A program made the translations under genes and the position numbers. Shown in pieces: positions 33,950 through 43,578 of a DNA stretch of 46,127 bases. Numbering within the stretch: the stretch's first letter is position 1; each line of letters starts with the position of its first letter. Under the pieces are notes generated by a model, which saw nothing but the letters and a program-made list of their open reading frames with translations, was not told the origin of the DNA and did no database searches. This stretch comes from Bradymonadales bacterium (GTDB taxonomy: Bacteria > Bdellovibrionota > UBA2394): positions 1 through 46,127 of the forward strand of contig REDG01000028.1 of NCBI GenBank assembly GCA_007693605.1, given 5' to 3'.

Positions 33950-35749
33950 ATGAGCGATTCCGAAAAAACTCAAGTTTTGACTCGAAGTGATCGAGAGCAG
34001 CTTCAGAGCTTTTTTGAAAGCCAAGACTCAGACCGCTCAGGCCTTGATATGGACATTGGCGGCCTTCTGCTCAAGGCCTCCCTCATCACAGAAGAACAAT
34101 TGCAACAGGCCCTCGACATTCAGTCTGAAGCACCCCCAAGTGCCAGAGAGAGATTGGGTGAGATTCTTGTTCGACAAAAGATTGTCACAGAGGCCCAGCT
34201 CCTAGAGATTCTGGCTCACCAGCTTGGGCTACCCTTTGTCCGTTCAGTCAACGATCGAGACATTCCGGAAGAACTTCTCAAGCAAGTTCCCACTCGATTT
34301 GCAAAACGGTTTAGTCTGCTGCCGGTTCGAATCGACCCGCATTTTGTAGAGGTGCTCACCTCAGACCCCTTGAACACGGTTGTGCTAGACGATGTTCGTA
34401 TTCTTTTGCAGAAGCCGATTCGCATTGGCGTCTGCCCCTCGGCCGTCATCACCGAAGCGATCAATCGATCTTACGACAGGATCTCAACCACCGACACGAG
34501 CATTGAGGACCTGGATGCCAATGTCATTGAAGAAGCCGAGATGGAAGAGCCCGTTGATCTTCTCGACAGTGAAGATGAGGCCCCCATCATTCGCTTGGTC
34601 AACAACATTCTGGTGAGAGCGGTAAAAGATCGGGCGAGTGATATTCACATTGAGCCTTACGAGAGAGAAGTCGCCGTTCGATTTAGAATTGACGGAGACC
34701 TCTACGACATTCTTAAGATTCCAAAGCGAGTTCAAAACTCCGTCACCTCTCGAATCAAACTGATTGGCGGTTTGAATATTGCAGAGAAGCGGCTGCCGCA
34801 GGACGGAAGAATCCGCATCAAGATTGCCGGAAAAGATATCGACCTGCGGCTTTCGACTGTCCCGGTAAATCACGGAGAGAGGGTCGTTTTACGGCTACTG
34901 GACAAGGCCGCCGTGGTATTGGATCTGGAGACTCTTGGCCTCGAAGACCAGATGCTTCGACTCATGGAGGAGCTGATTCAGAAACCCTACGGGATCATTC
35001 TGGTCACGGGCCCAACGGGAAGTGGAAAGACCACCAGTCTCTATGCCTGTCTTTCGAAGATTAACCGAGAGAACATCAATATCATTACGGTCGAAGATCC
35101 CATTGAGTATCAGCTGCCAGGAATTGGCCAGATTCAAGTCAATGAGAAGGTCGGTCTCAGCTTTGCCTCAGGTCTTCGATCTATTCTGCGACAAGATCCC
35201 GATGTGGTTCTGATCGGAGAGATTCGAGACCGTGACACAGCCGAAATCGCCGTACAGGCCTCGCTCACCGGCCATTTGGTTTTATCCTCGATTCACACGA
35301 ATGACGCGAGCTCGTGTGTGGCCAGGCTGGTCGATATGGGGATCGAGCCCTTTCTTGTGGCAAGTTCCCTGATCGGAATTGTCGCCCAACGGCTGGTTCG
35401 TCGGGTCTGTATGTATTGCCGAGAGGCTTATCTGCCCACTCCCGAAGAACTTCAACGAATCGGAGTCACAAAACTCCCTGAAGGGGCTACGGTTTACCGA
35501 GCCAAGGGCTGTGACCGATGTTATCACACCGGCTATCGCGGTCGGATGGGAATCTTTGAGCTTCTTCCGATCAACGAAGAGCTTCGTTCTGTTATTCTAA
35601 AGAACTCAGACTCCGTGCACATCAAACAAGCGGCTTTGGCTCAAGGCTTTCAGCCCATGAGAACGGATGGGATACGAAAAGTCTTTCTCGGAATGACCAC
35701 GATTGAAGAAGTCTTGGCGACGACCTCTGAAGACTCTAGGATAGAATAA
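33950..35749 (+). CDS. gspE: Type II secretion system ATPase GspE
   Basis: Cytoplasmic hexameric ATPase that drives pseudopilus assembly. The N-terminal GspE-N domains (about 25-170, MshEN-like: GLLLKASLITEEQLQQALDIQ, ILVRQKIVTEAQLLEIL) bind GspL. Walker A GPTGSGKTT has Lys360. The Asp box (ITVEDPIEY), Walker B (LRQDPDVVLIGEIRD) and His box (ASLTGHLVLSSIHTND) follow. The zinc tetracysteine is complete: C487, C490, C521, C524. 599 residues. The stop overlaps the gspF start by one base (TAATG). Confidence 0.97.
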   Translation: MSDSEKTQVLTRSDREQLQSFFESQDSDRSGLDMDIGGLLLKASLITEEQLQQALDIQSEAPPSARERLGEILVRQKIVTEAQLLEILAHQLGLPFVRSVNDRDIPEELLKQVPTRFAKRFSLLPVRIDPHFVEVLTSDPLNTVVLDDVRILLQKPIRIGVCPSAVITEAINRSYDRISTTDTSIEDLDANVIEEAEMEEPVDLLDSEDEAPIIRLVNNILVRAVKDRASDIHIEPYEREVAVRFRIDGDLYDILKIPKRVQNSVTSRIKLIGGLNIAEKRLPQDGRIRIKIAGKDIDLRLSTVPVNHGERVVLRLLDKAAVVLDLETLGLEDQMLRLMEELIQKPYGIILVTGPTGSGKTTSLYACLSKINRENINIITVEDPIEYQLPGIGQIQVNEKVGLSFASGLRSILRQDPDVVLIGEIRDRDTAEIAVQASLTGHLVLSSIHTNDASSCVARLVDMGIEPFLVASSLIGIVAQRLVRRVCMYCREAYLPTPEELQRIGVTKLPEGATVYRAKGCDRCYHTGYRGRMGIFELLPINEELRSVILKNSDSVHIKQAALAQGFQPMRTDGIRKVFLGMTTIEEVLATTSEDSRIE

Positions 35750-36975
35750 TGCCTCAGTACGAATATCAAGGCTTTAACGCCAACGGCAAATCCGTTCGGG
35801 GCAGCATCGCACTGGATAGTGTGGCGGCAGCGAAGGCTCAATTGCGTCGAGACGGTGTTTTTGTCAGCCATATCCAGGAGTCTCTGGTCGTCAAATCTTC
35901 AGAGTCCGGAAATTCCACCTTCTCGCTCAGTTTTTTGCAGAGAATTCCTCAAGAAGATATTTCGAATATGACTCGGCAGCTCGCCACTCTGGTGGCGGCA
36001 CATATTCCCTTGGTCGAAGCCCTCGATGCTCTCACCGAACAAATCGAAAACAAAAAGCTCCAGGCGACCATCGCCCGCGTGCGATCGGATGTGAACGAGG
36101 GATCGAGCTTGCATCAAGCCCTCTCGAAGTTCCCTCACGTTTTTTCTGAGTTGTTTATTAGCATGGTCGAGTCTGGAGAGACCTCTGGAGCCTTAGAGAT
36201 TGTCCTGCTGAGGCTGGCAGACTTTCTCGAGTACCAGAATCGGCTGAAGAAAAAAGTCGTGGGAGCGATGATCTATCCCATTTTGATGATTGCCTTTGGG
36301 CTCGTGGCCGTCTTGGTGATTTTCACATTTGTCATTCCCGAGCTGGAGTCGGTGTTTCGAGATGCACAGGCGAGCTTGCCCACCATCACGATCATCGTAC
36401 TTTGGCTGTCTCGCTTCAGCTTGAGTTACTGGTGGGCCATGTTGCTCGTGCTTGTTTTCATTTTCTTTGGAGTTCGAGCCTATCTCAGTAGCGCTCGAGG
36501 ACGAAGGAAGTGGGATGCCGTTCGACTAAAGCTGCCTGTTTTTGGGGAACTCACTCGAATGATTGCCGTCTCTCGATTTACAAAGACTTTGAGTACGCTC
36601 CTGAAGAGCGGGGTGCCGCTGCTACTGAGCCTTAAGGTGGTCAAAAATGTGGTCGGAAACATCAGCATTCGAGAGGCCATTGAACGAGCTTCGACCAATC
36701 TCACCGAAGGTCAGGGAATCTCGGGCCCTCTTAGAAGAAGTGGTCAGTTTCCTCCGATGGTCACGCATATGGTGGCCGTGGGTGAGCGGACGGGTGAAAT
36801 CGAAGAAATGCTAGAACGAGTGGCCGAACACTATGAATTTCAGGTGGAATCTAGAATTCAAAGTCTCACAGCCCGAATAGAGCCCCTGATGATCATCGTT
36901 TTGGCCGTGATTGTTCTGGTGATCGTTTTGGCCGTGATCTTACCCATGATTGAATTGAACAATGCGGTGTTGTAA
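35749..36975 (+). CDS. gspF: Type II secretion system inner-membrane protein GspF
   Basis: Polytopic platform protein with two repeated GspF domains (about 70-195 and 273-395) and three membrane segments (about 168-198, 220-245 and 375-405). YEYQGFNANGKSVRGSIALDS at the N-terminus and SRFTKTLSTLLKSGVPLLLSL in the second repeat are typical, as is MVAVGERTGEIEEMLERVAEHYE. 408 residues, full length. Confidence 0.96.
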   Translation: MPQYEYQGFNANGKSVRGSIALDSVAAAKAQLRRDGVFVSHIQESLVVKSSESGNSTFSLSFLQRIPQEDISNMTRQLATLVAAHIPLVEALDALTEQIENKKLQATIARVRSDVNEGSSLHQALSKFPHVFSELFISMVESGETSGALEIVLLRLADFLEYQNRLKKKVVGAMIYPILMIAFGLVAVLVIFTFVIPELESVFRDAQASLPTITIIVLWLSRFSLSYWWAMLLVLVFIFFGVRAYLSSARGRRKWDAVRLKLPVFGELTRMIAVSRFTKTLSTLLKSGVPLLLSLKVVKNVVGNISIREAIERASTNLTEGQGISGPLRRSGQFPPMVTHMVAVGERTGEIEEMLERVAEHYEFQVESRIQSLTARIEPLMIIVLAVIVLVIVLAVILPMIELNNAVL

Positions 36976-37110
36976 CAACTTGTTTCCCAAAGAAGCTTTA
37001 GCGATTCATGGGGAGTATTGATAGAGGGCCAGATTCGAAACGACGAAGACAACACTCCCATATCAGAAGCAGATCTTGACCCAGCCCAACCTCTTTGCGA
37101 TGCTAGCAAA

Positions 37111-37551
37111 GTGAATTCGTTTTGGTATCGAAAGATCAGGAACTCAAAGAAGGCTTTAACGCTCATTGAACTTTTGGCGGTTCTGACCATCTTGGCTTTG
37201 GTTGGAGGAATTGCTGGGCCGGCCATTTATCGACAAGTCACACAAGGAAGATCTCGAACGGCAGAAGCTCAAATCGCCGCCATCGAGAAATCCTTGAACG
37301 CATTTTATCTAGACTGCGGCTTCTTTCCCAGAAGCCTAGACGACTTGATTCGGCCACCTTCTGAGGGACGACAATGTCCCAACTATGATCCGGAAGGATA
37401 TTTCGAGAGAGGAAGCTTGCCTGTCGACCCCTGGGGTAACCCCTATTTTTATGAATCTCCTGGTCAGGTAAGAAGCTCCTCGTATGATCTTTTCTCGGCT
37501 GGCCCTGACCGGGAGCCTGGGACCGAGGATGACATCACCAACTGGGACTAA
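37111..37551 (+). CDS. gspG: Type II secretion system major pseudopilin GspG
   Basis: The major pseudopilus subunit. The prepilin-type motif is KKA-LTLIELLAVLTILALVGG, with Glu at +5 but Ala instead of Gly at -1. The C-terminal globular part has the GspG pattern LPVDPWGNPYFY, YDLFSAGPDREPGTEDDITNWD, including the calcium-site region. The GTG chosen gives a 15-residue basic leader and 146 residues in all, the usual size. A TTG at 37018 with GGGGAG upstream would give a 46-residue leader; the start is therefore uncertain. Confidence 0.93.
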   Translation: MNSFWYRKIRNSKKALTLIELLAVLTILALVGGIAGPAIYRQVTQGRSRTAEAQIAAIEKSLNAFYLDCGFFPRSLDDLIRPPSEGRQCPNYDPEGYFERGSLPVDPWGNPYFYESPGQVRSSSYDLFSAGPDREPGTEDDITNWD

Positions 37552-38203
37552 AAAGAGCTCTCCCTCTTTTACTTTTGTTGAAATTATTGCGGTCATCGCA
37601 TTGATTGCCATTGTGGTGGGAGTCAGCGTTCAAGGCTTTCGATCGGCTTCTGGGCCCCTTCGAAGAGGAAGTCAAAACCTCATTCGAGACATTCAGGGGG
37701 CTTATCATCAGGCCTTGCGACAAGGCGAGGTCTTTCGAATGGAATTCTTCCCCGAAGATTCCCTCTATCAAATTTCGAAGTTTGAATTGCCGAGCCCGCC
37801 TCCTTCCAGAGAAGACAGCGAGGCCTTTCGAGAATGGGAAGACGCCGAGCGCGAACGGATGGATCGACTGAGAGCGCTGGGCCGAGACGAGCGACGAAGC
37901 GTCAGCGCCATCGACCGTGCGAGCTTCATTCTGGTCGAACAGCGCGCCCTGCCCCGCCAGATTCAGCTGGCTGAATTTCACCGAGAAAGAGAAAACCCCT
38001 TAGAAGCCGACTCTGCTTATATATTGTTTTACCCTACCGGCGAGCTCGATTCTGTCCTGATGATTTTTGAAGATCTTCAGGGCAGAAAAATGAGTTTGTT
38101 CACTGAAGCCCTGACGGGGCGTGTTCGCACTTTCGCTCGGGCCCTGAGTCTGGAAGAATGGGCAGAGAAGAGAATAGTCGGGTATCGTGATGAAGAGAAT
38201 TAA
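37529..38203 (+). CDS. gspH: Type II secretion system minor pseudopilin GspH
   Basis: 224 residues from an ATG inside the end of gspG (23-base overlap). The prepilin leader is MTSPTGTKKSSPS, followed by FTFVEIIAVIALIAIVVG, with Ser at -1. The body contains LIRDIQGAYHQALRQGEVFRMEF and later an ILFYPTGELDSVLMIF strand region, as in GspH/FimT proteins. A 40-residue highly charged insert (REDSEAFREWEDAERERMDRLRALGRDERR region) is unusual. Identified by order and leader rather than strong body identity. Confidence 0.88.
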   Translation: MTSPTGTKKSSPSFTFVEIIAVIALIAIVVGVSVQGFRSASGPLRRGSQNLIRDIQGAYHQALRQGEVFRMEFFPEDSLYQISKFELPSPPPSREDSEAFREWEDAERERMDRLRALGRDERRSVSAIDRASFILVEQRALPRQIQLAEFHRERENPLEADSAYILFYPTGELDSVLMIFEDLQGRKMSLFTEALTGRVRTFARALSLEEWAEKRIVGYRDEEN

Positions 38204-38696
38204 ATTTCAAAAGGCATTCACTCTCATTGAAGTCATCGCGGCTGTCTCTCTTCTCGCCTTGGCTTTGTTGGGTATTTTGCAAGGCCAATCCGGAAGCGTG
38301 CAAAGCATCGTTCGCTCAGAGGCGATGGCTCAAGCCTATCTGTTGGCTCAACAAAAGATGACCGAGCTTGAGATTGAAGTCTCTCGCACCAACTTTGAAG
38401 CCATCGATGAAGAGAGAACCGGCAGATTCGAAGAGCCCGGTCTGGAGAACTTCCGATGGATTCAAAGACTAGAGTTTGTGGAAGCCGGATGTTTCATTCC
38501 AGCCCCGCCAGAGGGAGCTGAAGGGAGTGGCGCCCAGTCTGCGGGCTACTTTGGGGCGATAGAAGATATTATTCAGCAGCATGTCAGAAGATTGAGCGTC
38601 GAGGTGATTTGGGAGGGCTCGAATCGACCGCTTCGGGCCAACTTAAGTCAGCTTTTTGTGAGATTTGCAGACATTCCTCGATTTCGGTTGAACTAA
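38190..38696 (+). CDS. gspI: Type II secretion system minor pseudopilin GspI
   Basis: 168 residues. Short leader MKRIKFQKA, then FTLIEVIAAVSLLALALLGI, with Ala at -1 and Glu at +5. The body begins with the GspI hallmark AYLLAQQKMTELEIE. A GTG immediately before the ATG is an alternative start. It overlaps gspH by 14 bases. GspI nucleates the pseudopilus tip with GspJ and GspK. Confidence 0.9.
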   Translation: MKRIKFQKAFTLIEVIAAVSLLALALLGILQGQSGSVQSIVRSEAMAQAYLLAQQKMTELEIEVSRTNFEAIDEERTGRFEEPGLENFRWIQRLEFVEAGCFIPAPPEGAEGSGAQSAGYFGAIEDIIQQHVRRLSVEVIWEGSNRPLRANLSQLFVRFADIPRFRLN

Positions 38697-38698
38697 GA

Positions 38699-39382
38699 AT
38701 GAAGCGAAAGATTAAATTGCGAACTCAAAGCTCTTTCACTCTGGCTGAGGTTTTGGCCGCTATTACGCTGTTTGCCGTGATGTCGGTCGGAATTGCTTCG
38801 TTGATGCGAGAAACGACGCGAGTCAGCGGCCGGGTGGAGTCAAGACAATTCAGCGTTTTGGCAGGACAACTGGCGATGGAGAGACTCTCGCGAGAACTCT
38901 CTCAAACCTTTCGAGAAAGACTACAAAGAGAAGAAACCCGTTTTGTGGCGCGAGATTCTGGGCAGGGCTGGGATCTGGTTTTTTCATATCTGGACAGCCC
39001 CATGCGAAGTCTGTTTGAGAGAAGAAGCCCGGGCGTCAAACTCGTGCACTACTTTCTGGAACCTTCCCCGCGAGGAACTTTCCGATTGATGCGAGCAGAA
39101 GTGCCCATCAACCTTGAAGCCCAACTCGAACTCCAAACCGCTCAGGTGGTCGCCGAAGGCCTTCTTGAGTTGGAACTCTCCTTTTATGACCCCCGAAATG
39201 ATCAATGGATTGAAGATTGGGACAGCAACGGACCCTATACTGGAGGCTACTTTCCTCAGGCTGTAAGAATCTCGCTCGTGATGGTTGACCCTCAACTGCC
39301 GAGAGAAGACTGGGATTCGCGAAGTCTTCGCTTCCAGACCAGCAGTCTTTTGCTCAATGAAATTGAGGAGCACCGGCGATGA
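38699..39382 (+). CDS. gspJ: Type II secretion system minor pseudopilin GspJ
   Basis: 227 residues from an ATG two bases after gspI. Leader MKRKIKLRTQSS, then FTLAEVLAAITLFAVMSVGI, with Ser at -1. GspJ features include QLAMERLSRELSQ, the LVFSYLD region and LELSFYDPRNDQWIEDWDS followed by PQAVRISLVMVD. The frame is open further upstream (38609), but that extension overlaps gspI and spoils the leader. The stop overlaps gspK by four bases. Confidence 0.9.
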   Translation: MKRKIKLRTQSSFTLAEVLAAITLFAVMSVGIASLMRETTRVSGRVESRQFSVLAGQLAMERLSRELSQTFRERLQREETRFVARDSGQGWDLVFSYLDSPMRSLFERRSPGVKLVHYFLEPSPRGTFRLMRAEVPINLEAQLELQTAQVVAEGLLELELSFYDPRNDQWIEDWDSNGPYTGGYFPQAVRISLVMVDPQLPREDWDSRSLRFQTSSLLLNEIEEHRR

Positions 39383-40461
39383 TTCTTAAAAAAAGAAGAA
39401 ATCCCGCCGTGGCATTGATGATCGTGATCACATCGATTGTTATTTTGAGTTTTGGAATTCGTGAGCTGGTCTTAAAAACGGGGGCTCAGGTCGATCGTGT
39501 TCGAAACTCATACGATCGGACTCAAGCCCTCTATCTCGCTCGAAGCACCCAAAACATTGCCCGCATTCTTGTAATCTTGCACACGACCGTTAGCCCAGAT
39601 CGTGATTCCGCTCGTAGCACTTGGAATCAGCCCATCGTCTTTCCGATTCCCATTGAGGCCTTGAGTGCGTTGAGTGAGAGTTTTGGAGCCGAAGAACCTC
39701 GTCGCTTTGACCTGGATTTTGAAGAACGAACGATCGTGGATCGCTGCCAAGATTTTTTTGCGGGCTTTCAGGGCGAGGCCATTTCACAAGTGGAAGACCT
39801 GTCGGCTCGCCTCAATTTGAACGACCTCAATCGCCCTGAGCTTCAAGAAACGCTTCGAAGATTGATGACCAGAGATTTTCAACTCATTGAGTCATTGCGA
39901 GATCGCAATATTGACCCAGAACAAGTGGTGAGAGAGGCTTTGCAATACATCTCAGCCGAAGTGGACTTCTTCTTACCCCGCCCCATCGATTACGAATACG
40001 AGCCCAAGAGACGAGAGCTTAGCGTCACCGAGGAGTTCAAAATGCTGCCAAGCGTCGACGATGAGCTTTTTCAGTCAATAAAAGACGATATCGTGGCTGT
40101 TTCATTTCCTCGAAGACCTCGACCCAGTAAAATAAATATGAACACAGTGAGTCGAGAGCTTTTTCAGTCTTTGCTACAAGGTGTTCCAAACCCTGAAGTC
40201 ATCGCCGACCGATTCGTTCGAGAACGCGATGAAGAGGGTCGTGAGTTTGGAGAAAATGATTTGCCCCAGATCCTAGAATTTTTACAACTTGAAGAGAGAA
40301 TGCTTCCGATCGAGCTTCTAGATACGAAGTCTCAATTCTATCGGATCTCGACGCTTGCTCGAGTCGGCGAAACCAAGATTGAGCTGGAATCCATTCTGAA
40401 ATCTCCCTCTCTCAGCGACCAAGAAATTCAACCCTTTGTAAGAATGAGGGTCAGCCCATGA
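39379..40461 (+). CDS. gspK: Type II secretion system minor pseudopilin GspK
   Basis: 360 residues. Leader MILKKRRNPA, then VALMIVITSIVILSFGI; as usual for GspK the +5 residue is not Glu, and here -1 is Ala. The large body has SQVEDLSARLNLNDLN (GspK signature near the first alpha domain) and the helix-hairpin-helix-like PSKINMNTVSRELFQSLLQGVP. It caps the pseudopilus tip. It overlaps gspJ and gspL by four bases each. Confidence 0.92.
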   Translation: MILKKRRNPAVALMIVITSIVILSFGIRELVLKTGAQVDRVRNSYDRTQALYLARSTQNIARILVILHTTVSPDRDSARSTWNQPIVFPIPIEALSALSESFGAEEPRRFDLDFEERTIVDRCQDFFAGFQGEAISQVEDLSARLNLNDLNRPELQETLRRLMTRDFQLIESLRDRNIDPEQVVREALQYISAEVDFFLPRPIDYEYEPKRRELSVTEEFKMLPSVDDELFQSIKDDIVAVSFPRRPRPSKINMNTVSRELFQSLLQGVPNPEVIADRFVRERDEEGREFGENDLPQILEFLQLEERMLPIELLDTKSQFYRISTLARVGETKIELESILKSPSLSDQEIQPFVRMRVSP

Positions 40462-42089
40462 ATTGGATTTTCTTAGACTTTGGATCTTACCGCTTCAAGG
40501 CTTTGAAGGCTTCAATTGAGGGCAATCAAGTTGAGCTGGAGTCGAGTTTGAGCTTCCCCTGCCATCCGGAGTTTTTTGAAGGACTGGACTTTCCCACCTC
40601 TTCGGCCTGGGCTGCGATGTCGGTTCAGCTGCACGAAAACAACTGGCTGAGTGAGGAGCAGAGCGCTGTCATCTCTCAACTCCCCGGAAGTTATCTAGAG
40701 ACCCGCTATCTGGAGTTTCCATTTAACTCCCCCAAAAAGATCGACCGAGTTCTCGAGATGGAGCTGGAGTCTCAGATTCCCTTTGAGATTGAAAAGCTGA
40801 TCGAGAAGCACCATCTTTTGAAGGGCCCGGGTGTGAGAGAATCTGCATCGGCCCTCGTCCATGTCATTTCTTATCAGCGAGAGCTCATTCGAAAGTATGA
40901 AAAAGAACTCAAGGCCTTTCAGCTCTCTGTTCCCGCCTTCTCTGCAGACACCTTAAGCCTTCCCTCCCTTCGACTGGGCCTAGAGGCTCCGCCTGTTTTT
41001 GCTTTTCTCTATTTTGGGCATCGAAAAACTCACTGGGTCCTCATGCAACAGTCAGGAGAAGTGCTGGCTCAACGAGTCTTTTGGTGGGGGGGTGAACTCC
41101 TCATTCGGGCCTTGGCCGCAGGCCTTCAGATCTCAAACGAAGAAGCAGAGGCGGTTTTAAAGTCCACAAGCTGTCTAGATCGCTCTGCAGAGACCTCTGA
41201 CGAAGATTTGGTACGAAGAGAGCTTCTAGAAACTCAGGTCGTTCAGTTTGCCAACCTCTTTCGTCAGAGTCTTAAGGCTCATCTGCAGACCGGGCTGGAT
41301 ATTCCGAAGCCCTTGCCGATCTTTGTGATGGGCGGGCTTTCTCGGCTAGCGGGGCTTCAAAGCCTCATCACCACTAAACTCGAAGGCGATTTTGAACTGC
41401 AGCTTCAAGACTACCCCATTGAAAACCTGACAAGCATTTGTCGCAATCTCGATAGTCTGCCTGAACTTGATTCGACCTACGGCTTGCTGGCTCAGGCGCT
41501 CTCACAGACGAGAAGCCAAAAAGGAAGAGTCTTTCACTTTTCAGAATCTGGATTTCAGCTTCAACAAAACATCAGGAGAATCAAGGGCCAGGGTTTGAGC
41601 CTTTTGAGAAAAGTAGCGGTCATTTTGATTGCCCCCGTCGCTTATCTCATTTTCAGCCTGAGTATGGATCGGCTGGAACAGAGGCAACTAGAGACTTCCG
41701 TTCGGGGCTTCTTGCAAGAGAGTCGCCTTGATTTAGATTTGGAGGCCAGCATTTCAGACATCATTAATCAGCTTCGAAGAATGAATCGCACCAGAGTTCA
41801 AATGCAGAGTTTTCTTGAAGAGGACGAGCTGAGCCCCTTGATGATTCTAACAGGCCTTTCGCGCGCCATCCCCTCTCGCGTGAAAGTGGATATGAACGAG
41901 TTTCAGGTTACAGAAACTCAGGTGAATCTCGATCTCGATACCGATGGCTCTAGTTCGCATCTTACAATTATGTCGAGCATTCAGAGCCTATACCCCAACG
42001 CCAGCTCTTCAGAGCTGCGAGCTTGCGATCGATTTCCAAATTGTCAGAACTTTAAAGTGCAATTTCCAAGGCAAGGGAGCGGCAGTTGA
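40458..42089 (+). CDS. gspL: Type II secretion system protein GspL
   Basis: 543 residues. A cytoplasmic actin-like (PilM/GspL) domain (about 1-350) starts with FLDFGSYRFKALKAS and contains LETRYLEFPFNSPKKIDRVLEMELESQIPF. One membrane segment lies at about 378-402 (VAVILIAPVAYLIFSLSM). A periplasmic ferredoxin-like domain follows (about 405-543, LSPLMILTGLSRAIPSRVKVDMNEF). It anchors GspE to the membrane and pairs with GspM. It overlaps gspK and gspM by four bases each. Confidence 0.92.
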   Translation: MNWIFLDFGSYRFKALKASIEGNQVELESSLSFPCHPEFFEGLDFPTSSAWAAMSVQLHENNWLSEEQSAVISQLPGSYLETRYLEFPFNSPKKIDRVLEMELESQIPFEIEKLIEKHHLLKGPGVRESASALVHVISYQRELIRKYEKELKAFQLSVPAFSADTLSLPSLRLGLEAPPVFAFLYFGHRKTHWVLMQQSGEVLAQRVFWWGGELLIRALAAGLQISNEEAEAVLKSTSCLDRSAETSDEDLVRRELLETQVVQFANLFRQSLKAHLQTGLDIPKPLPIFVMGGLSRLAGLQSLITTKLEGDFELQLQDYPIENLTSICRNLDSLPELDSTYGLLAQALSQTRSQKGRVFHFSESGFQLQQNIRRIKGQGLSLLRKVAVILIAPVAYLIFSLSMDRLEQRQLETSVRGFLQESRLDLDLEASISDIINQLRRMNRTRVQMQSFLEEDELSPLMILTGLSRAIPSRVKVDMNEFQVTETQVNLDLDTDGSSSHLTIMSSIQSLYPNASSSELRACDRFPNCQNFKVQFPRQGSGS

Positions 42090-42682
42090 TGGAAAAGCTT
42101 CAAGCCCTACGCGAACGCTTGCAAGAGTTGTTTGAAGTCACAAAGGAGAGGCTTGTCGAGTTTTGGAAGCCCTTGAATCCCAGAGAAAAGATGATTGTTG
42201 GCGGAGCCGTCGCGATTTTCTGTTCCGCCCTTCTCATTTTTGTGGCCAGCCAAAGTCTTCAGTGGATCTCAAGGTCGGTCGCAGGACCCCGAGTAGACAT
42301 CAGCGAAGTGGAGCAGATTCGGCGAATTGTCAGTGAGTTAGGGGCAAGTCAAATGGAGATTCGGCGCTTTGAGAGAATGAGAGCCGAAATGGGAGATGAC
42401 TTTAATTTTCGGGAGCATTTGGAAACCGAGGCGAGACGAGCCGGTCTTCAGATACGAGATTTACAGGCGGCCCGCCCAAGCACCCCACTGGTGGGGCCGG
42501 ACGAAGAGTTTTATGAACTTCAGCTCGACTTACAGAGCCCCCTGCCTGCGAGCCTTCGCTTCTTGAATTCTCTTGATCAGACCTTAGGAATTCGAGTGGT
42601 CGGCCTTCGAGTTAAGCCCAGTTTTGCAGATCGCCAAAGAGCAGAGGTTCGGGCAGAGATTGCCTATCGGAAGGTCCAATGA
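42086..42682 (+). CDS. gspM: Type II secretion system protein GspM
   Basis: 198 residues. A cytoplasmic N-terminus ends in PLNPREKMIVGG, the motif just before the membrane segment (about 36-58). A periplasmic helix (ISEVEQIRRIVSELGASQMEIRRFE) and a small ferredoxin-like domain follow. Assigned from topology, motif and its position between gspL and gspN, overlapping each by four bases. Confidence 0.88.
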   Translation: MMEKLQALRERLQELFEVTKERLVEFWKPLNPREKMIVGGAVAIFCSALLIFVASQSLQWISRSVAGPRVDISEVEQIRRIVSELGASQMEIRRFERMRAEMGDDFNFREHLETEARRAGLQIRDLQAARPSTPLVGPDEEFYELQLDLQSPLPASLRFLNSLDQTLGIRVVGLRVKPSFADRQRAEVRAEIAYRKVQ

Positions 42683-43560
42683 AACGAAAACTGAAGTACG
42701 CCGCTCTTGGCCTCGGACTCTTTTCATTCTTTCTTGTGATCACATTTCCATTTGATCGCCTGGTGACTCCCCTCAACCGATTGAGCTCTCAAGTTCTGTC
42801 GCAAGCGACGGGCCATTCTTTTGAGTGTCGGATGGGCATCCCTCAGATCTCTTGGACGCTTTCTGTTCGAAGCTCTTCGCTTCGCTGTGAAGCGCCTCGG
42901 ATGCCAGACATTGAGTTTCGCAATCTCGAGCTCAGGCTTTTGCCCTGGAAACATCGCTTGAGCCTGAGACAAGGCGAAGATGCTCAGTTGTCGGCGAGTG
43001 TTTGGATGAGGCCTTGGAGTCCTCCTCGAAGAACTCGACTTGAACTTGACCGCTTTCAGGCAGAAACTTTGTTGCCTTTGGTTTTTGGTGCCATTCGAAT
43101 GACGGGGACTCCTGTCGCCTTTGATCTTGAAATGCAGGGCCGAATCACGGGTCTGGTGGACCTCCCCTTGAGAGACTTTGAGAGAGCCAATGGGGAGGTT
43201 CAGCTCCGATTTGAAGACATGAAGATTCCGCGACAGGCTTTGTTGGATTTGATCGGCCTTCAAGATCTTTCAGTCGATCCCGCAGTGATTCACGCTCGTA
43301 TCGATCGAGGACATGTGAGCATTGAAGAAGTGCGACTGCAGAGCGAAACGGCCGCGATTGAGTTGGAGGGGGGCTGGCAACTGACTGAAAATTTGGAAGA
43401 GTCGACAGGAAATCTTCTCTTTCGATGGAGAATTCAAGAATCAGATGCCACTCGTCGAAGCTTTCTTGGGCCTCTGCTACGCCAGAATTTCTGTCAGTCG
43501 GTCGACCCTCAAGGCTTCTGCCAAATTAGATTCGCCCGCCTCTCTGATTTCGGCCTTTAG
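42679..43560 (+). CDS. gspN: Type II secretion system protein GspN
   Basis: 293 residues with one N-terminal membrane segment (about 8-28) and a beta-rich periplasmic body resembling AsmA/GspN proteins: FPFDRLVTPLNRLSSQVLSQATGH, then LRLLPWKHRLSL and repeated short strands. This is the long GspN form seen in deltaproteobacterial-type operons. The last gene of the operon; its exact role is unclear in known systems. Confidence 0.82.
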   Translation: MKRKLKYAALGLGLFSFFLVITFPFDRLVTPLNRLSSQVLSQATGHSFECRMGIPQISWTLSVRSSSLRCEAPRMPDIEFRNLELRLLPWKHRLSLRQGEDAQLSASVWMRPWSPPRRTRLELDRFQAETLLPLVFGAIRMTGTPVAFDLEMQGRITGLVDLPLRDFERANGEVQLRFEDMKIPRQALLDLIGLQDLSVDPAVIHARIDRGHVSIEEVRLQSETAAIELEGGWQLTENLEESTGNLLFRWRIQESDATRRSFLGPLLRQNFCQSVDPQGFCQIRFARLSDFGL

Positions 43561-43578
43561 TGCTTGATGCGGTTTAGG

